DNA of 64,000 nucleotides from Gordonia hirsuta DSM 44140 = NBRC 16056. GTDB lineage: Bacteria > Actinomycetota > Actinomycetes > Mycobacteriales > Mycobacteriaceae. The stretch is taken from the NCBI RefSeq assembly GCF_000333015.1, contig NZ_BANT01000002.1, positions 186,001 to 250,000 of the forward strand. The letters run 5' to 3'. The notes beneath the pieces were generated by a model. That model saw only the letters and a program-made list of their open reading frames with translations. It was not told the origin of the DNA and did not search any database. Positions 29,771 through 38,990 of the stretch are shown here, one piece after another (the first letter of the stretch is position 1; each line of letters starts with the position of its first letter). The position numbers were made by a program, and so were the translations under genes.

Positions 29771-30849
29771 CAGCTGAGCCGGTTGGTGGCGTCGCGCAGA
29801 TCGCCGACAAAGGCTTCAGCCAGATCGGCCAGGGCGATGACGCCCAGCAGCGTCCCGTCGGCGTCGACCACACCGGCCAGGTGAGCGCGCACCCGGCGCA
29901 GCAGGACGACGGCCTCGTCGAGCGGGGTGGCCGCCGCGATCCGCGGCAGCGGACGGATCTTGTCGCGGCCCAGGATGCTGTCCGAATCGAGGTTCTCGTC
30001 CAGGATGTCGTCGAGGACGTCCTTCAGATGCAGGTAGCCGATGTAGGCGCCGTCCAGGCCGCGAACCGGGAAACGGGAGAAGCCCGTGTCGCGGACCGCG
30101 CGCTCCACATCGCCGAGGCGGGGCCCCAGCCGGCCGGTGCCCCGGTCGACGGCGACGCGGACGGTGCGGACGTCGGCCAGCGGGATCATCAGTTCGGCGG
30201 CGGTCCGTTGCACCGTCTCCAGGGCGCGCGTCAGCCGTTCGTGCTCTTCGGCGTCGAGCAGACCCAGTTCCCGCGATTCGGCGATCATATCGGCCAATTC
30301 GGCCTCGGTCACCGTGGCGGCGACCTCGTCCTTGGGTTCGACACCGAACAGCCGCAGAATGCCGTTGGCCAGGGTGTTGTAGAACCAGATCACCGGGCGA
30401 ACCAGCTTGATGAACAGCAGCTGCGCGGGGATCAGGAGCATAGCGGCTCGTTCGGGGCCGGCCAGGGCGATGTTCTTGGGAACCATCTCCCCGAGCAGGA
30501 TGTGCAGGATCACCACCAGGCTCAGCGCCACCACGAACGAGATCGGATGCAGGAGGCCGTCGGGCACCTGGGCCCAGTGCAGCGGCTTCTCCAGCAGGTG
30601 GGCGATGGCCGGTTCGCCAACACGGCCCAGCAGGATCGAGCAGATCGTGATGCCCAACTGGGAACCGGCGAGCATCAGCGACAGTTGTTCGCCGGCCTTG
30701 ATGACCGTGCGGGCCCGTTTCTTCCCGCTTTCCTCCAGGGCGACGAGCCGGTCGCGGCGGGCGGCGATGAGGGCGAATTCGGCACCGACGAAGAAGGCGT
30801 TGGCGGCCAGCAGCGCGATGGTCAGGGCCACACCCCACAGCTCACCCAT
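29770..30849 (-). CDS. CNNM/CBS-domain membrane protein (hemolysin C family), short form
   Basis: A 359-residue membrane protein. The CNNM domain spans about residues 1-200 (NAFFVGAEFALIAARRDRL, GSQLGITICSILLGRVGEP, GEMVPKNIALAGP). Two CBS motifs follow (SRFPVRGLDGAYIGYLHLKDV and LAGVVDADGTLLGVIALADL). There is no CorC_HlyC domain, unlike its upstream partner. Relatives are implicated in magnesium or cobalt export. The start overlaps the preceding gene by eight nt. This is the Rv1841c-like half of a tandem pair. Confidence 0.9.
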   Translation of the reverse strand: MGELWGVALTIALLAANAFFVGAEFALIAARRDRLVALEESGKKRARTVIKAGEQLSLMLAGSQLGITICSILLGRVGEPAIAHLLEKPLHWAQVPDGLLHPISFVVALSLVVILHILLGEMVPKNIALAGPERAAMLLIPAQLLFIKLVRPVIWFYNTLANGILRLFGVEPKDEVAATVTEAELADMIAESRELGLLDAEEHERLTRALETVQRTAAELMIPLADVRTVRVAVDRGTGRLGPRLGDVERAVRDTGFSRFPVRGLDGAYIGYLHLKDVLDDILDENLDSDSILGRDKIRPLPRIAAATPLDEAVVLLRRVRAHLAGVVDADGTLLGVIALADLAEAFVGDLRDATNRLS

Positions 30850-32266
30850 GGTCGGCCTCCGGCTGCGGTGATCCGTTGCGGCCGCGGCGCGGGCGGCGGC
30901 CGGCGGACGGATCGGCGGTCGGGTCGATCGGTGTCAGCCAGACCGCGTCGACGCGGCGTCCGTCCATGGCCACCACGGTCGCCCGCCAGGCGGTCTCGGG
31001 GGCGGCATCGGGGTCGTGGATGCCCGGTCGCAGGGGCAGATCGACGATGTCGCCGACTTCCGGGATCTCGCCGAGCAGGTACATCACCTGGCCGCCGAGG
31101 GTCTCGTAGGCGCCCTCCGGGGCCAGATAGCCGATGGCGTCGGCCACCTCGTCGTTGCGCAACAGACCCGAGCAGCGGTAGCCGTTGCCGACCCGAGTGA
31201 CCTCCGACTCCTCGTCGTCGTGCTCGTCGGCGACATCGCCCAGGATCTCTTCGATCAGATCCTCGGAGGTGACGATTCCGGCGGTGCCGCCGTATTCGTC
31301 GACCACCACGCAGATCTCCAGCCCGTCGGTCTTGATGCGATCCATCAGCGCATCGCCGTCCAGGCTGCCCGGGACGCGGGTCACCGGGCGGGCCAGGGAC
31401 CGCAGTGAGGTGCCGGCCTGCGCCTGCGGCGGCACGGTGAACGACTGTTTGATGTGCACCACGCCCACGAGATTGTCCAGGTTGCCGTCCTCGACGATGA
31501 GGAATCGGGAGTGGCCGGTGGAGGAGGCCGCCGAGACCAGATCGCGGACGGTGTCGCCGGGTTCCAGGCAGCGCACCCGCACGCGCGGTGTCATCAGTTC
31601 GTCGGCGGTGAGTGAACCGAACCGCAACGACCGGTCGACCAGGGTGGCGGTGTCAGGATCCAGTGCCCCGCGCAGCGCCGAGTTGCGAACCAGGGCGGCC
31701 AGCTCGGCGCCGCTGCGGGCCGACCCGAGTTCCTCGGTCGGCTCCACGCCCAGGCGGCGGACCACGGCGTTGGCCGTCCCGTTGAGGCCGACGATCGCCG
31801 GCTTGAAGAGCGCTGAGAAGGCGATCATCAGACCGGAGGTGGCGCGCGCGACGGCCAGCGGCTTGGTGATGGCCAGGTTCTTCGGGAGCAGTTCGCCGAT
31901 CACCATCGACAGCGACGTCGCGATGATCAGTGCCAGCGCCAGGGAGATCCCGCCGGCGGCGGCCTCGGACAGGGGCAGATGCCGCAGCACCGGGTCGAGC
32001 AGCTGCGCCAGCACCGGTTCGGCCAGGTAGCCGGTGATCAGGGTGGTGATGGTGATACCCAATTGGGCGCCGGAGAGCTGAAACGACAGGGTGCGGTGTG
32101 CGCGGGCGACGCTGCGGGCACGGCGGTCGCCGCGACCGGCGACGTCGTTGTTGACCGTCGAGCGCTCCAGTGCGGTCAGCGAGAACTCGGAGGCCACGAA
32201 CAACGCGGTGCCCAGGGTCAAAGCCAGGAAGCCGGCCAGTTTGCCGATGATCAGGAGGATGTCCAC
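30842..32266 (-). CDS. CNNM/CBS/CorC_HlyC membrane protein, long form
   Basis: A 474-residue membrane protein. It has an N-terminal CNNM domain (ALFVASEFSLTALERSTV, GAQLGITITTLITGYLAEP, GELLPKNLAITKP), then paired CBS motifs (FLIVEDGNLDNLVGVVHIK; CVVVDEYGGTAGIVTSEDLIEEI) and a CorC_HlyC domain (YRCSGLLRNDEVADAIGY). The role is probably divalent-cation efflux, by family. The GTG at 32266 starts 10 nt after the guaB1 stop. No closer ribosome site than GGAGG about 17 nt upstream is visible, so coupling to guaB1 is likely. Confidence 0.9.
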   Translation of the reverse strand: MDILLIIGKLAGFLALTLGTALFVASEFSLTALERSTVNNDVAGRGDRRARSVARAHRTLSFQLSGAQLGITITTLITGYLAEPVLAQLLDPVLRHLPLSEAAAGGISLALALIIATSLSMVIGELLPKNLAITKPLAVARATSGLMIAFSALFKPAIVGLNGTANAVVRRLGVEPTEELGSARSGAELAALVRNSALRGALDPDTATLVDRSLRFGSLTADELMTPRVRVRCLEPGDTVRDLVSAASSTGHSRFLIVEDGNLDNLVGVVHIKQSFTVPPQAQAGTSLRSLARPVTRVPGSLDGDALMDRIKTDGLEICVVVDEYGGTAGIVTSEDLIEEILGDVADEHDDEESEVTRVGNGYRCSGLLRNDEVADAIGYLAPEGAYETLGGQVMYLLGEIPEVGDIVDLPLRPGIHDPDAAPETAWRATVVAMDGRRVDAVWLTPIDPTADPSAGRRPRRGRNGSPQPEADHG

Positions 32267-32276
32267 GACGGGCAGA

Positions 32277-33752
<1,476 letters not shown>

Positions 33753-34697
33753 TCAGGGGGCGAGCAGGCGGTTGAGCTCGGTGAGCCACGGCAGGGCGAC
33801 AGCCAGGGTCGGTACGATCAGCAACGCCGCGGCCAGGGTGTACGCGGTCAGATTGAGGGTGCGCACCGCTTCGGCGGACGGCAGGAAACAGAGCCGGCGG
33901 ATCCGGTCGGCGGTGGTGGGGCCGCCGACGGCCATCGCTCCTCGCGGGGCGGTTGCATCGGCGCAGGCCAGCAGGGCCCGGCCGACGGCCGTCCGACCGG
34001 TGACGCGCACCGCCTGGTCATCGGCCAGCGCCTCGGCAAGCATGCGGACAGCCGCCAGCGCCGACTCCGACCGGACCCAGCGGGGGAAGGCGGCGTGCAG
34101 GGCGATGAAGGCCTCCAGCACCAGATCGTGCCGGGCGCGCAGGTGGGCACGCTCATGCTGGATCACCGCGGTCAACTGGTCGATGGTCAGACGGTCCACG
34201 ACGCCCTCGGACAGAACGACGCGCTGGCGCAGACCCGGCAGACAGTAGGCCATCGGGGCCTGGGTCTGCAGAATCCGGATATCGCTGCCGGCGGCGCGCC
34301 GCAGTCCGGCGTGGTCGAGCAGGTCGATCAGGGCGCGGTGACGGTGCCTGCGGGTCCGGGTGCGCACACCGATGGCCGCCACCGTGACGACGAGCCGGAC
34401 GCCGATCACCAGGGTGGCCAAGAAAGCCAGAAGACAGGCCGACCAGGCGAACCAGCCCAGGCGGGTGAGCTGCGCGGCGGGAGTGAAGGTCAACGAGCCG
34501 TCGGGGGCGGTGCCCAGCAGATGGACGGCGACGGCAAGTCCGGTGCTGAATGCGGACAGGACGGCGGCCAGCGCCATCGACTGCCACAGCACCATGGCTG
34601 CCCGCGGGACGTAGAGAGGCCACTCGGCGCGAGCCAGAGCGGCAGGCAGCGGTCCGACCAAGGCAAGGGTGAGGACACCGAAGAGCAGTGCGGTCAT
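33753..34697 (-). CDS. M56 family zinc metallopeptidase (BlaR1-like, Rv1845c type)
   Basis: A 314-residue integral membrane protease with about four hydrophobic segments. The zinc motif HExxH is present as HERAH (VIQHERAHLRARHDL), and APMAYCLPGLRQRVVLSEGV is the usual M56 stretch just before it. Unlike staphylococcal BlaR1 it has no penicillin-sensor domain. It lies 146 nt downstream of blaI and would be expected to act on that repressor. GuaB1 follows after 36 nt on the same strand. Confidence 0.88.
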   Translation of the reverse strand: MTALLFGVLTLALVGPLPAALARAEWPLYVPRAAMVLWQSMALAAVLSAFSTGLAVAVHLLGTAPDGSLTFTPAAQLTRLGWFAWSACLLAFLATLVIGVRLVVTVAAIGVRTRTRRHRHRALIDLLDHAGLRRAAGSDIRILQTQAPMAYCLPGLRQRVVLSEGVVDRLTIDQLTAVIQHERAHLRARHDLVLEAFIALHAAFPRWVRSESALAAVRMLAEALADDQAVRVTGRTAVGRALLACADATAPRGAMAVGGPTTADRIRRLCFLPSAEAVRTLNLTAYTLAAALLIVPTLAVALPWLTELNRLLAP

Positions 34698-34742
34698 CGC
34701 GGGTCCTCGAAGGTCGTCGTGCTGCGGCCGGGTGGTCGATTA

Positions 34743-34768
34743 CCAGAATAGGCGTGGACGCCAGAATA
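34743..34768. repeat. Direct repeat CCAGAATA between blaI and the M56 gene
   Basis: CCAGAATA occurs at 34743-34750 and 34761-34768, an 18-nt period, with the palindrome GGCGTGGACGCC between. It is AT-rich for the region and lies 46-71 nt upstream of the M56 start codon. It may be an internal operator or promoter. Confidence 0.35.
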
Positions 34769-34843
34769 AGCATGCCGGCCGGTGCGGGATCTCCGGGTGT
34801 GGGTCATCGGACCGAGACCGAGGGGCCGCAGGCTGCCGGGATG

Positions 34844-35236
34844 TCAGTGCACAGCGCGTTCGGCGACTTCGAGATCGTCGAGGGCTGCGCGCAGTGCGGC
34901 GGCCTCATCGGCGTCGACCCGGCCGACGAACGAGACCAGTGCGGCGTGGCGCGAATCGGGTGCATCGGTGGCGTGGAGTGCGTCGACCATCAGGCTGGCG
35001 ACAAGATCCTCGCGCGGGCGGGTCGCGGTGTACCGGTGGGCGCGATCGTCGCGGATCTGGGTCACCAGGTCCTTCTTGGCCAGTCGCTGCAGCACCGTCA
35101 TCACGGTGGTGTACGCCAGAGATCGCGTCTTGGACAGCTCGGCATGGACCTGGCGGACGGTCTGCGGGGTCGGGGAGGCCCACAGCGCATCCATCACCGT
35201 GCGTTCCAACTCGCCCAAACCGTTCATCTTCTTCAT
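34844..35236 (-). CDS. blaI: BlaI/MecI-type transcriptional repressor
   Basis: A 130-residue winged-helix repressor. The DNA-binding half reads LGELERTVMDALWASPTPQTVRQVHAEL and SLAYTTVMTVLQRLAKKDLV. The C-terminal half is the dimer region that the M56 protease is expected to cleave or release. Its mycobacterial orthologue (Rv1846c) controls itself, the M56 gene and beta-lactamase. ATG at 35236 has a GGGAGA site 10 nt upstream; ATG at 35227 is the alternative. Confidence 0.92.
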   Translation of the reverse strand: MKKMNGLGELERTVMDALWASPTPQTVRQVHAELSKTRSLAYTTVMTVLQRLAKKDLVTQIRDDRAHRYTATRPREDLVASLMVDALHATDAPDSRHAALVSFVGRVDADEAAALRAALDDLEVAERAVH

Positions 35237-35289
35237 ATTACGTCCGTCTCCCACACAGCTCTACTCGTCTTCTGCTGGTACAACGCCGA

Positions 35290-35314
35290 GTGTCGGGAGA
35301 AAGTTCCCGAACAC
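35290..35314. promoter_or_regulatory. Palindrome in the blaI leader region
   Basis: GTGTCGGGA, six nt, TCCCGAACAC is a near-perfect inverted repeat (one unpaired base) about 55-80 bp upstream of blaI. A BlaI operator is possible, as is an unrelated structure. Confidence 0.3.
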
Positions 35315-35351
35315 CGGGTCGGCACCTTTGACCTGGCTCTTTTCGATGCAG

Positions 35352-35380
35352 TTGACACCGAGGTAAGGCTAGCCTACATT
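35352..35380 (+). promoter_or_regulatory. Strong sigma-A-type promoter (TTGACA-17-TACATT)
   Basis: A perfect -35 hexamer (35352-35357) and TACATT (35375-35380) with the ideal 17-nt spacer, the best promoter match I see in the window. It points rightward, with a start expected near 35387-35389. No start codon of a real gene follows until 35535, beyond a strong hairpin. Confidence 0.75.
35359..35377. promoter_or_regulatory. DtxR/IdeR iron box
   Basis: AGGTAAGGCTAGCCTA (35361-35376) matches 14 of 19 positions of the iron-box consensus TTAGGTTAGGCTAACCTAA, including the central dyad AGGCTAGCCT. It covers the spacer between the -35 and -10, where an iron-loaded repressor would block RNA polymerase. 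Confidence 0.7.
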
Positions 35381-35387
35381 ACTTCTC

Positions 35388-35484
35388 AGGGATCGAGCGA
35401 GTGTCCTGAGGGCTGCAGAGACCCCCGATCCTCACCGGCGACGACCTCCGGAACCAGCGTGGTTCCGGAGGTCGTCGCTGTTCT
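35388..35484 (+). ncRNA. Candidate iron-responsive small RNA, MrsI-like
   Basis: About 97 nt from the predicted start to the end of a strong hairpin. The 5' part can form a 7-bp stem (35389-35395 with 35426-35432, one G-U) enclosing a 30-nt, partly purine-rich loop. An unpaired linker CACCG follows, then the 18-bp terminator hairpin. No plausible ORF lies inside. The position between the blaI and PaaI-thioesterase orthologues is that of the mycobacterial IdeR-controlled sRNA MrsI (ncRv11846). Identity is inferred from control region, size, structure and synteny, not from sequence alignment. Confidence 0.65.
35438..35478 (+). terminator. Perfect 18-bp terminator hairpin
   Basis: Arms 35438-35455 and 35461-35478 pair without mismatch around the 5-nt loop AGCGT, followed by TGTTCT. 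It separates the predicted sRNA from the thioesterase gene 56 nt downstream. Confidence 0.8.
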
Positions 35485-35534
35485 CCCCGAATACCTGGCA
35501 TCGCCGGGTCTGTGCCGTGTGGCACGCTGGCCCC

Positions 35535-35954
35535 ATGGCAACCAACGACGACGCGCCCGCCTACGACGGCGCAGGCCTGGACAAACTCCTCGGCAACACG
35601 GTGACCACGGCCACCGGCGACGGAGTGGAGGCGACCCTGACGATCACCCCCGACCACCATCAGCCGTTCGGCATCGTCCACGGCGGCGTCTACTGTGCAG
35701 TCGCCGAGAGTGCGGCGAGCATCAGCGGCTTCTGCTGGCTTCAGGAGCAGGGGATCGGGGGTGTGGCCGTGGGGGTCAACAACAGCACCGACTTCCTGCG
35801 GTCGATCAGCGAGGGGACCCTGCACATCAGCACCACCCCCGTGCACCGCGGACGCCGTCAGCAGCTGTGGCAGGTCGATATGAGGGACGAGCAGGGCCGA
35901 CTGATCGCCCAGTCACGGGTCCGCCTGCAGAACCTCGACGACCCCGGGAAATAA
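35535..35954 (+). CDS. PaaI-type hotdog thioesterase (Rv1847-like)
   Basis: A 139-residue acyl-CoA thioesterase of the PaaI/YdiI group. The motif HHQPFGIVHGGVYCAVAES carries the HGG turn, with the catalytic acid expected at the Glu of AES. AVGVNNSTDFLRSISEG is the conserved strand pair. It hydrolyses a CoA thioester; the acyl group is unknown. ATG at 35535 is chosen, and no good ribosome site is visible. In mycobacteria this gene is likewise just beyond the blaI intergenic region. Confidence 0.87.
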   Translation: MATNDDAPAYDGAGLDKLLGNTVTTATGDGVEATLTITPDHHQPFGIVHGGVYCAVAESAASISGFCWLQEQGIGGVAVGVNNSTDFLRSISEGTLHISTTPVHRGRRQQLWQVDMRDEQGRLIAQSRVRLQNLDDPGK

Positions 35955-35974
35955 GCATCCGCACGGCTGCCTAG

Positions 35975-36083
35975 TCGGCGTGTCGCGACGCTCCTGCGCA
36001 TGTCGCTGCCCGTCCGGGTTCGCGACATGTCCGAACAGGCCGCGACACGCCGAAGGAGCAGCGCCGAGGCCGCGACACGCCGA
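35975..36083. repeat. Palindromic repeat cluster (GGCGTGTCGCGAC family)
   Basis: Between the thioesterase and ndh genes. TCGGCGTGTCGCG (35975-35987) is the exact inverse of CGCGACACGCCGA, which occurs twice within a 17-bp direct repeat at 36037-36053 and 36067-36083 (30-nt period). Nested inside is CATGTCGC (35999-36006) against GCGACATG (36022-36029). The arrangement can fold into a large hairpin between convergent genes and resembles a REP-type element. Confidence 0.6.
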
Positions 36084-36132
36084 GGGATCCACGCCGAACC
36101 GGTGTGGATCCGTAGCGATGGAACGGCCGTCG

Positions 36133-37656
36133 TCAGACCTCCTTGGCGACCTGTTCAGCCAGCTTTGCGTCCGGGGAATCGGCAGCCTTTTCCACCGCGT
36201 CGTCCGCCTTCGCCGCAGCGTCGTCGGCCTGCTGGGTGCGCTTGCCGCGCTTGGCGTCCCGGAGTTCCTGCCGCTGCGCCTCGGCCAGGCGCAGGCGCTC
36301 GAGGTAGCTGAGTTCCTTCAGTGCGGACCGGGCGTACACCTGCTGCTCGGTGATCGCCAGCTGGCTGCGCCCGCGAGTGGAGAAGGCGAAGAACCAGTTG
36401 ATCAGCGTATTGAGGCGGTTGCGGTAACCGACCAGATACACCAGGTGCAGGGCCAGCCAGCCGAGCCAGGCGAAGTAGCCCTCGGTTTCGAACTTCTTCT
36501 TGGTGCCCGGGATCGGGACCTGCATCACGGCACTGAACCGTGACACCGTCGCCATCGACCCCTTGTCGAAGTAGCTGAACGGCTTGCGCTGATCGGGTGT
36601 CTGGCCGTGCTTCATCTCGGCCTTGATGGCGTCAGCGGCGTAACGACCGCCCTGGATCGCTCCCTGGGCCACACCCGGGACCCCGTCGACGGCCATCATG
36701 TCACCGACCACGAACAGGTTGGGATAGCCGGGCACCGCCAGGTCGGGTCCGACCTTGACGCGGCCGGCACGGTCGAGTTCGACCCCGGTCTTCTCCCGGA
36801 GAACCTCGCCCAGGCCGCTGGCCTGAACGCCGGCGGACCACACTTTGCACTGGCTCTCGATGCGGCGCTGGGTGCCGTCCTTGTCGCGCACCACCAGGCC
36901 GTCGTAGTCGAGGTCGACGACCATCGCGTCGAGCTGGATCTCCACGCCGAGCTTCTCCAGGCGCTTAGTGGCCTTGGCGCCCAGCTTCGGGCCGAACGGG
37001 GCCAGGACGGCCGGAGCGGCGTCGAGCAGGATCACCCGCGCTTTGGTCGGGTCGATGTTCCGGAACGCGCCCCGGAGGGTCTTGTCGCTCATCTCGGCGA
37101 TCTGTCCGGCCATTTCCACACCGGTGGGGCCGGCGCCGACCACCACGAACGTGAGGAGCTTCTCCTGTTCGGCAGGGTCGTGCGACAGTTCGGCCTGCTC
37201 GAAGGCACCCAGGATGCGGCCGCGCAGTTCCAGAGCGTGGTCGATGGTCTTCATACCGGGCGCATACTCGGCGAAGTGATCGTTGCCGAAATACGACTGG
37301 TCGGCACCGGCGGCGATGATCAGATCGTCGTAGGGCGTATCGGTGACCCGCTCGAGCAGCTGAGAACGGACCACCTGCTTGTCGACGTCGATATCGAAGA
37401 CCTCACCGAGAAGCACGCGGGTGTTCTTCTGCTTCTCCAGCACCACGCGCGTGGCGGGGGCGATCTCACCTTCGGCGATGATCCCGGTCGCCAGCTGATA
37501 CAGCATCGGCTGGAAGAGGTGATTGTTCGTCTTGGCGATCAGCGTCACATCGACGTTCGCCCTCTTCAGGCGCTGCGCGGCGAACAGCCCGCCGAAACCC
37601 GAACCGATGATGACGACCTGTCGACGGCGTGGCTGGTCGGTGCGGGTGACGGTCAT
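36133..37656 (-). CDS. ndh: Type II NADH dehydrogenase
   Basis: A 507-residue single-chain, non-proton-pumping NADH:menaquinone oxidoreductase at the inner face of the membrane. FAD binding is IIGSGFGGLFAAQRL near the N-terminus and NADH binding is VVVGAGPTGVEMAGQI. The C-terminal part has WLALHLVYLVGYRNRLNTLINWFFAFSTRGRSQLA, the amphipathic/membrane anchor. The last 50 residues are a charged Ala/Asp/Lys tail. The start at ATG 37656 has a GGAGA site. TACCGT at 37732-37737 (minus) could be the -10. Rv1854c orthologue. Confidence 0.94.
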   Translation of the reverse strand: MTVTRTDQPRRRQVVIIGSGFGGLFAAQRLKRANVDVTLIAKTNNHLFQPMLYQLATGIIAEGEIAPATRVVLEKQKNTRVLLGEVFDIDVDKQVVRSQLLERVTDTPYDDLIIAAGADQSYFGNDHFAEYAPGMKTIDHALELRGRILGAFEQAELSHDPAEQEKLLTFVVVGAGPTGVEMAGQIAEMSDKTLRGAFRNIDPTKARVILLDAAPAVLAPFGPKLGAKATKRLEKLGVEIQLDAMVVDLDYDGLVVRDKDGTQRRIESQCKVWSAGVQASGLGEVLREKTGVELDRAGRVKVGPDLAVPGYPNLFVVGDMMAVDGVPGVAQGAIQGGRYAADAIKAEMKHGQTPDQRKPFSYFDKGSMATVSRFSAVMQVPIPGTKKKFETEGYFAWLGWLALHLVYLVGYRNRLNTLINWFFAFSTRGRSQLAITEQQVYARSALKELSYLERLRLAEAQRQELRDAKRGKRTQQADDAAAKADDAVEKAADSPDAKLAEQVAKEV

Positions 37657-37748
37657 CGGGGGACTCTCCTGTCGCGGGGGTGGGCTGTGCGAGCGTGCTG
37701 ACCTTCGCCGGGTAGGCGGGGTCCTCCAAATACGGTAGCGCGTGTGGG

Positions 37749-38381
37749 TCAGGCAGTCATGCCGGACGTGGAAGCAGATCCTGCCGTCTTGATCACCCGG
37801 CCGCCGCGGCCGCGCCCGGCATACCACTGTTCGCGCAGCAGTTCGTACTCGACGCTCGCCCCCGGACCGGCCAGCGCGGCCGGATCGCTGTCGGCGGCCA
37901 GCCGCATCCCCAGCGCCTCCATCACCCGCCGGGAGGCCAGATGATCGACGTCGGTGCCGGCGAAGATACGACGGACCGGGCTCGAGGTGAACATGACCGC
38001 GACCAGCGCCGCCGAGGCTTCCCGGGCCAAGCCCCGTCCCCAGGCGGCACGACGCAACCGGTAGCTCAGCTCCAGCTCACCGGAACGGCTGTGCCGAGGT
38101 GTCCGCAGCTGGACCCAGCCGGTGAACGCCGATTCGCCGGGGTCGGCCTGGGCGCCGGTCGCCGCGGTGTCGAAAAGCACCCACATTCCCGTGCCGTATT
38201 CGCGCTGTTGCGCCTGCATCCGGGGGATCACCGAATCGGTGATGACCGCGGGAGGCGTGGCCGGCCCGCCGCTGACGAAGCGCATCACTTCCGGATCGGA
38301 GTCGAGATCGACCAGCAACCCGGCATCACCGGCCTCGACCGGGCGCAGGCGGAGCCGGGCAGTGTTCAGCAGCACCTGCAT
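37749..38381 (-). CDS. GNAT family N-acetyltransferase
   Basis: A 210-residue acetyltransferase of the RimJ-like GNAT group. LNTARLRLRPVEAGDAGLLVDL opens the fold. The acetyl-CoA loop is RRAAWGRGLAREASAALV (Q/RxxGxG/A type). DVDHLASRRVMEALGMRL is the C-terminal strand-helix. The substrate is unknown. The ATG at 38381 is preceded in frame by a GTG at 38384. It diverges from a thioesterase gene over 54 bp. Confidence 0.88.
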   Translation of the reverse strand: MQVLLNTARLRLRPVEAGDAGLLVDLDSDPEVMRFVSGGPATPPAVITDSVIPRMQAQQREYGTGMWVLFDTAATGAQADPGESAFTGWVQLRTPRHSRSGELELSYRLRRAAWGRGLAREASAALVAVMFTSSPVRRIFAGTDVDHLASRRVMEALGMRLAADSDPAALAGPGASVEYELLREQWYAGRGRGGRVIKTAGSASTSGMTA

Positions 38382-38422
38382 CACTGTAATGAGGCGATGG
38401 CGCCTTCGCAGGGACCTTGGGC

Positions 38423-38428
38423 TAGCGT
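38423..38428 (+). promoter_or_regulatory. -10 box (TAGCGT), leaderless promoter of the hotdog thioesterase gene
   Basis: TAGCGT ends seven nt before the GTG at 38436, which favours that start over the in-frame ATG at 38397. Confidence 0.45.
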
Positions 38429-38435
38429 GCTGAAC

Positions 38436-38885
38436 GTGTCACGAAATCACGATCACCTCGGCCCCACCGTCGTAGAAGTCGCCCTCCGCTGGGGTGATAT
38501 GGACCTGCTCGGCCACATCAACAACGTACAGATCGCGCGGCTGTTCGAGGAGGCGCGGGTGCGGGCGATGAACGCCTGGTTCGGCGATCGGCGCCAAGGC
38601 GGCATGGGTCTGGTGGTGGCCCATCAGGAGATCGAGTTCACCGCTTCGCTGATGTACTCGGTCGAACCTGCTCGCTGTGAGGTCGTCGTTTCGCGGATCG
38701 GCGGAAAGTCGTTCGATTTCGCCTGCCGGTTGATCGATGCGCAGGGTGTGACCTGTGCCCTCAACGAGACCACCGTGACAGCGATCGACCTGGGGGCCGG
38801 TCGGGCGATGGAGCTCCCCGCGGAGTTGCGCGAAATGCTGCAGGCCCGCCAGGGCGAGCCCGCCCCGTTCCGCCGCCGACGCTGA
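38436..38885 (+). CDS. 4HBT/FatB-type acyl-CoA thioesterase
   Basis: A 149-residue hotdog-fold thioesterase. The segment LRWGDMDLLGHINNVQIARLFEEAR contains the 4HBT Asp (WGDMD) and the GHINN turn, followed by VVAHQEIEFTASLMYSVEP. It hydrolyses acyl-CoA of unknown chain. It belongs to a different hotdog subgroup from the thioesterase at 35.5 kb. It lies about 105 bp ahead of the recC start on the same strand. Confidence 0.87.
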   Translation: MSRNHDHLGPTVVEVALRWGDMDLLGHINNVQIARLFEEARVRAMNAWFGDRRQGGMGLVVAHQEIEFTASLMYSVEPARCEVVVSRIGGKSFDFACRLIDAQGVTCALNETTVTAIDLGAGRAMELPAELREMLQARQGEPAPFRRRR

Positions 38886-38990
38886 GGGCGGTACCGGGGC
38901 GCGGGATCGCGGCCATGTGCCCGGCGTTGTCGGAGGCCGGGCCTATGCTCGGCCAGTGAGAGATCGGCGAGGGGAGAGGCGGGTGCGCAC

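Noticed and set aside
35237-35534. Iron box as regulator of blaI or of the thioesterase gene
   Set aside because: The promoter points away from blaI, and an 18-bp terminator stands before the thioesterase start, so a short RNA is the simpler product.
35975-36083. CRISPR array reading of the repeat cluster
   Set aside because: Only two direct copies of 17 bp and one inverted copy, 13-nt spacing between them, no cas genes.
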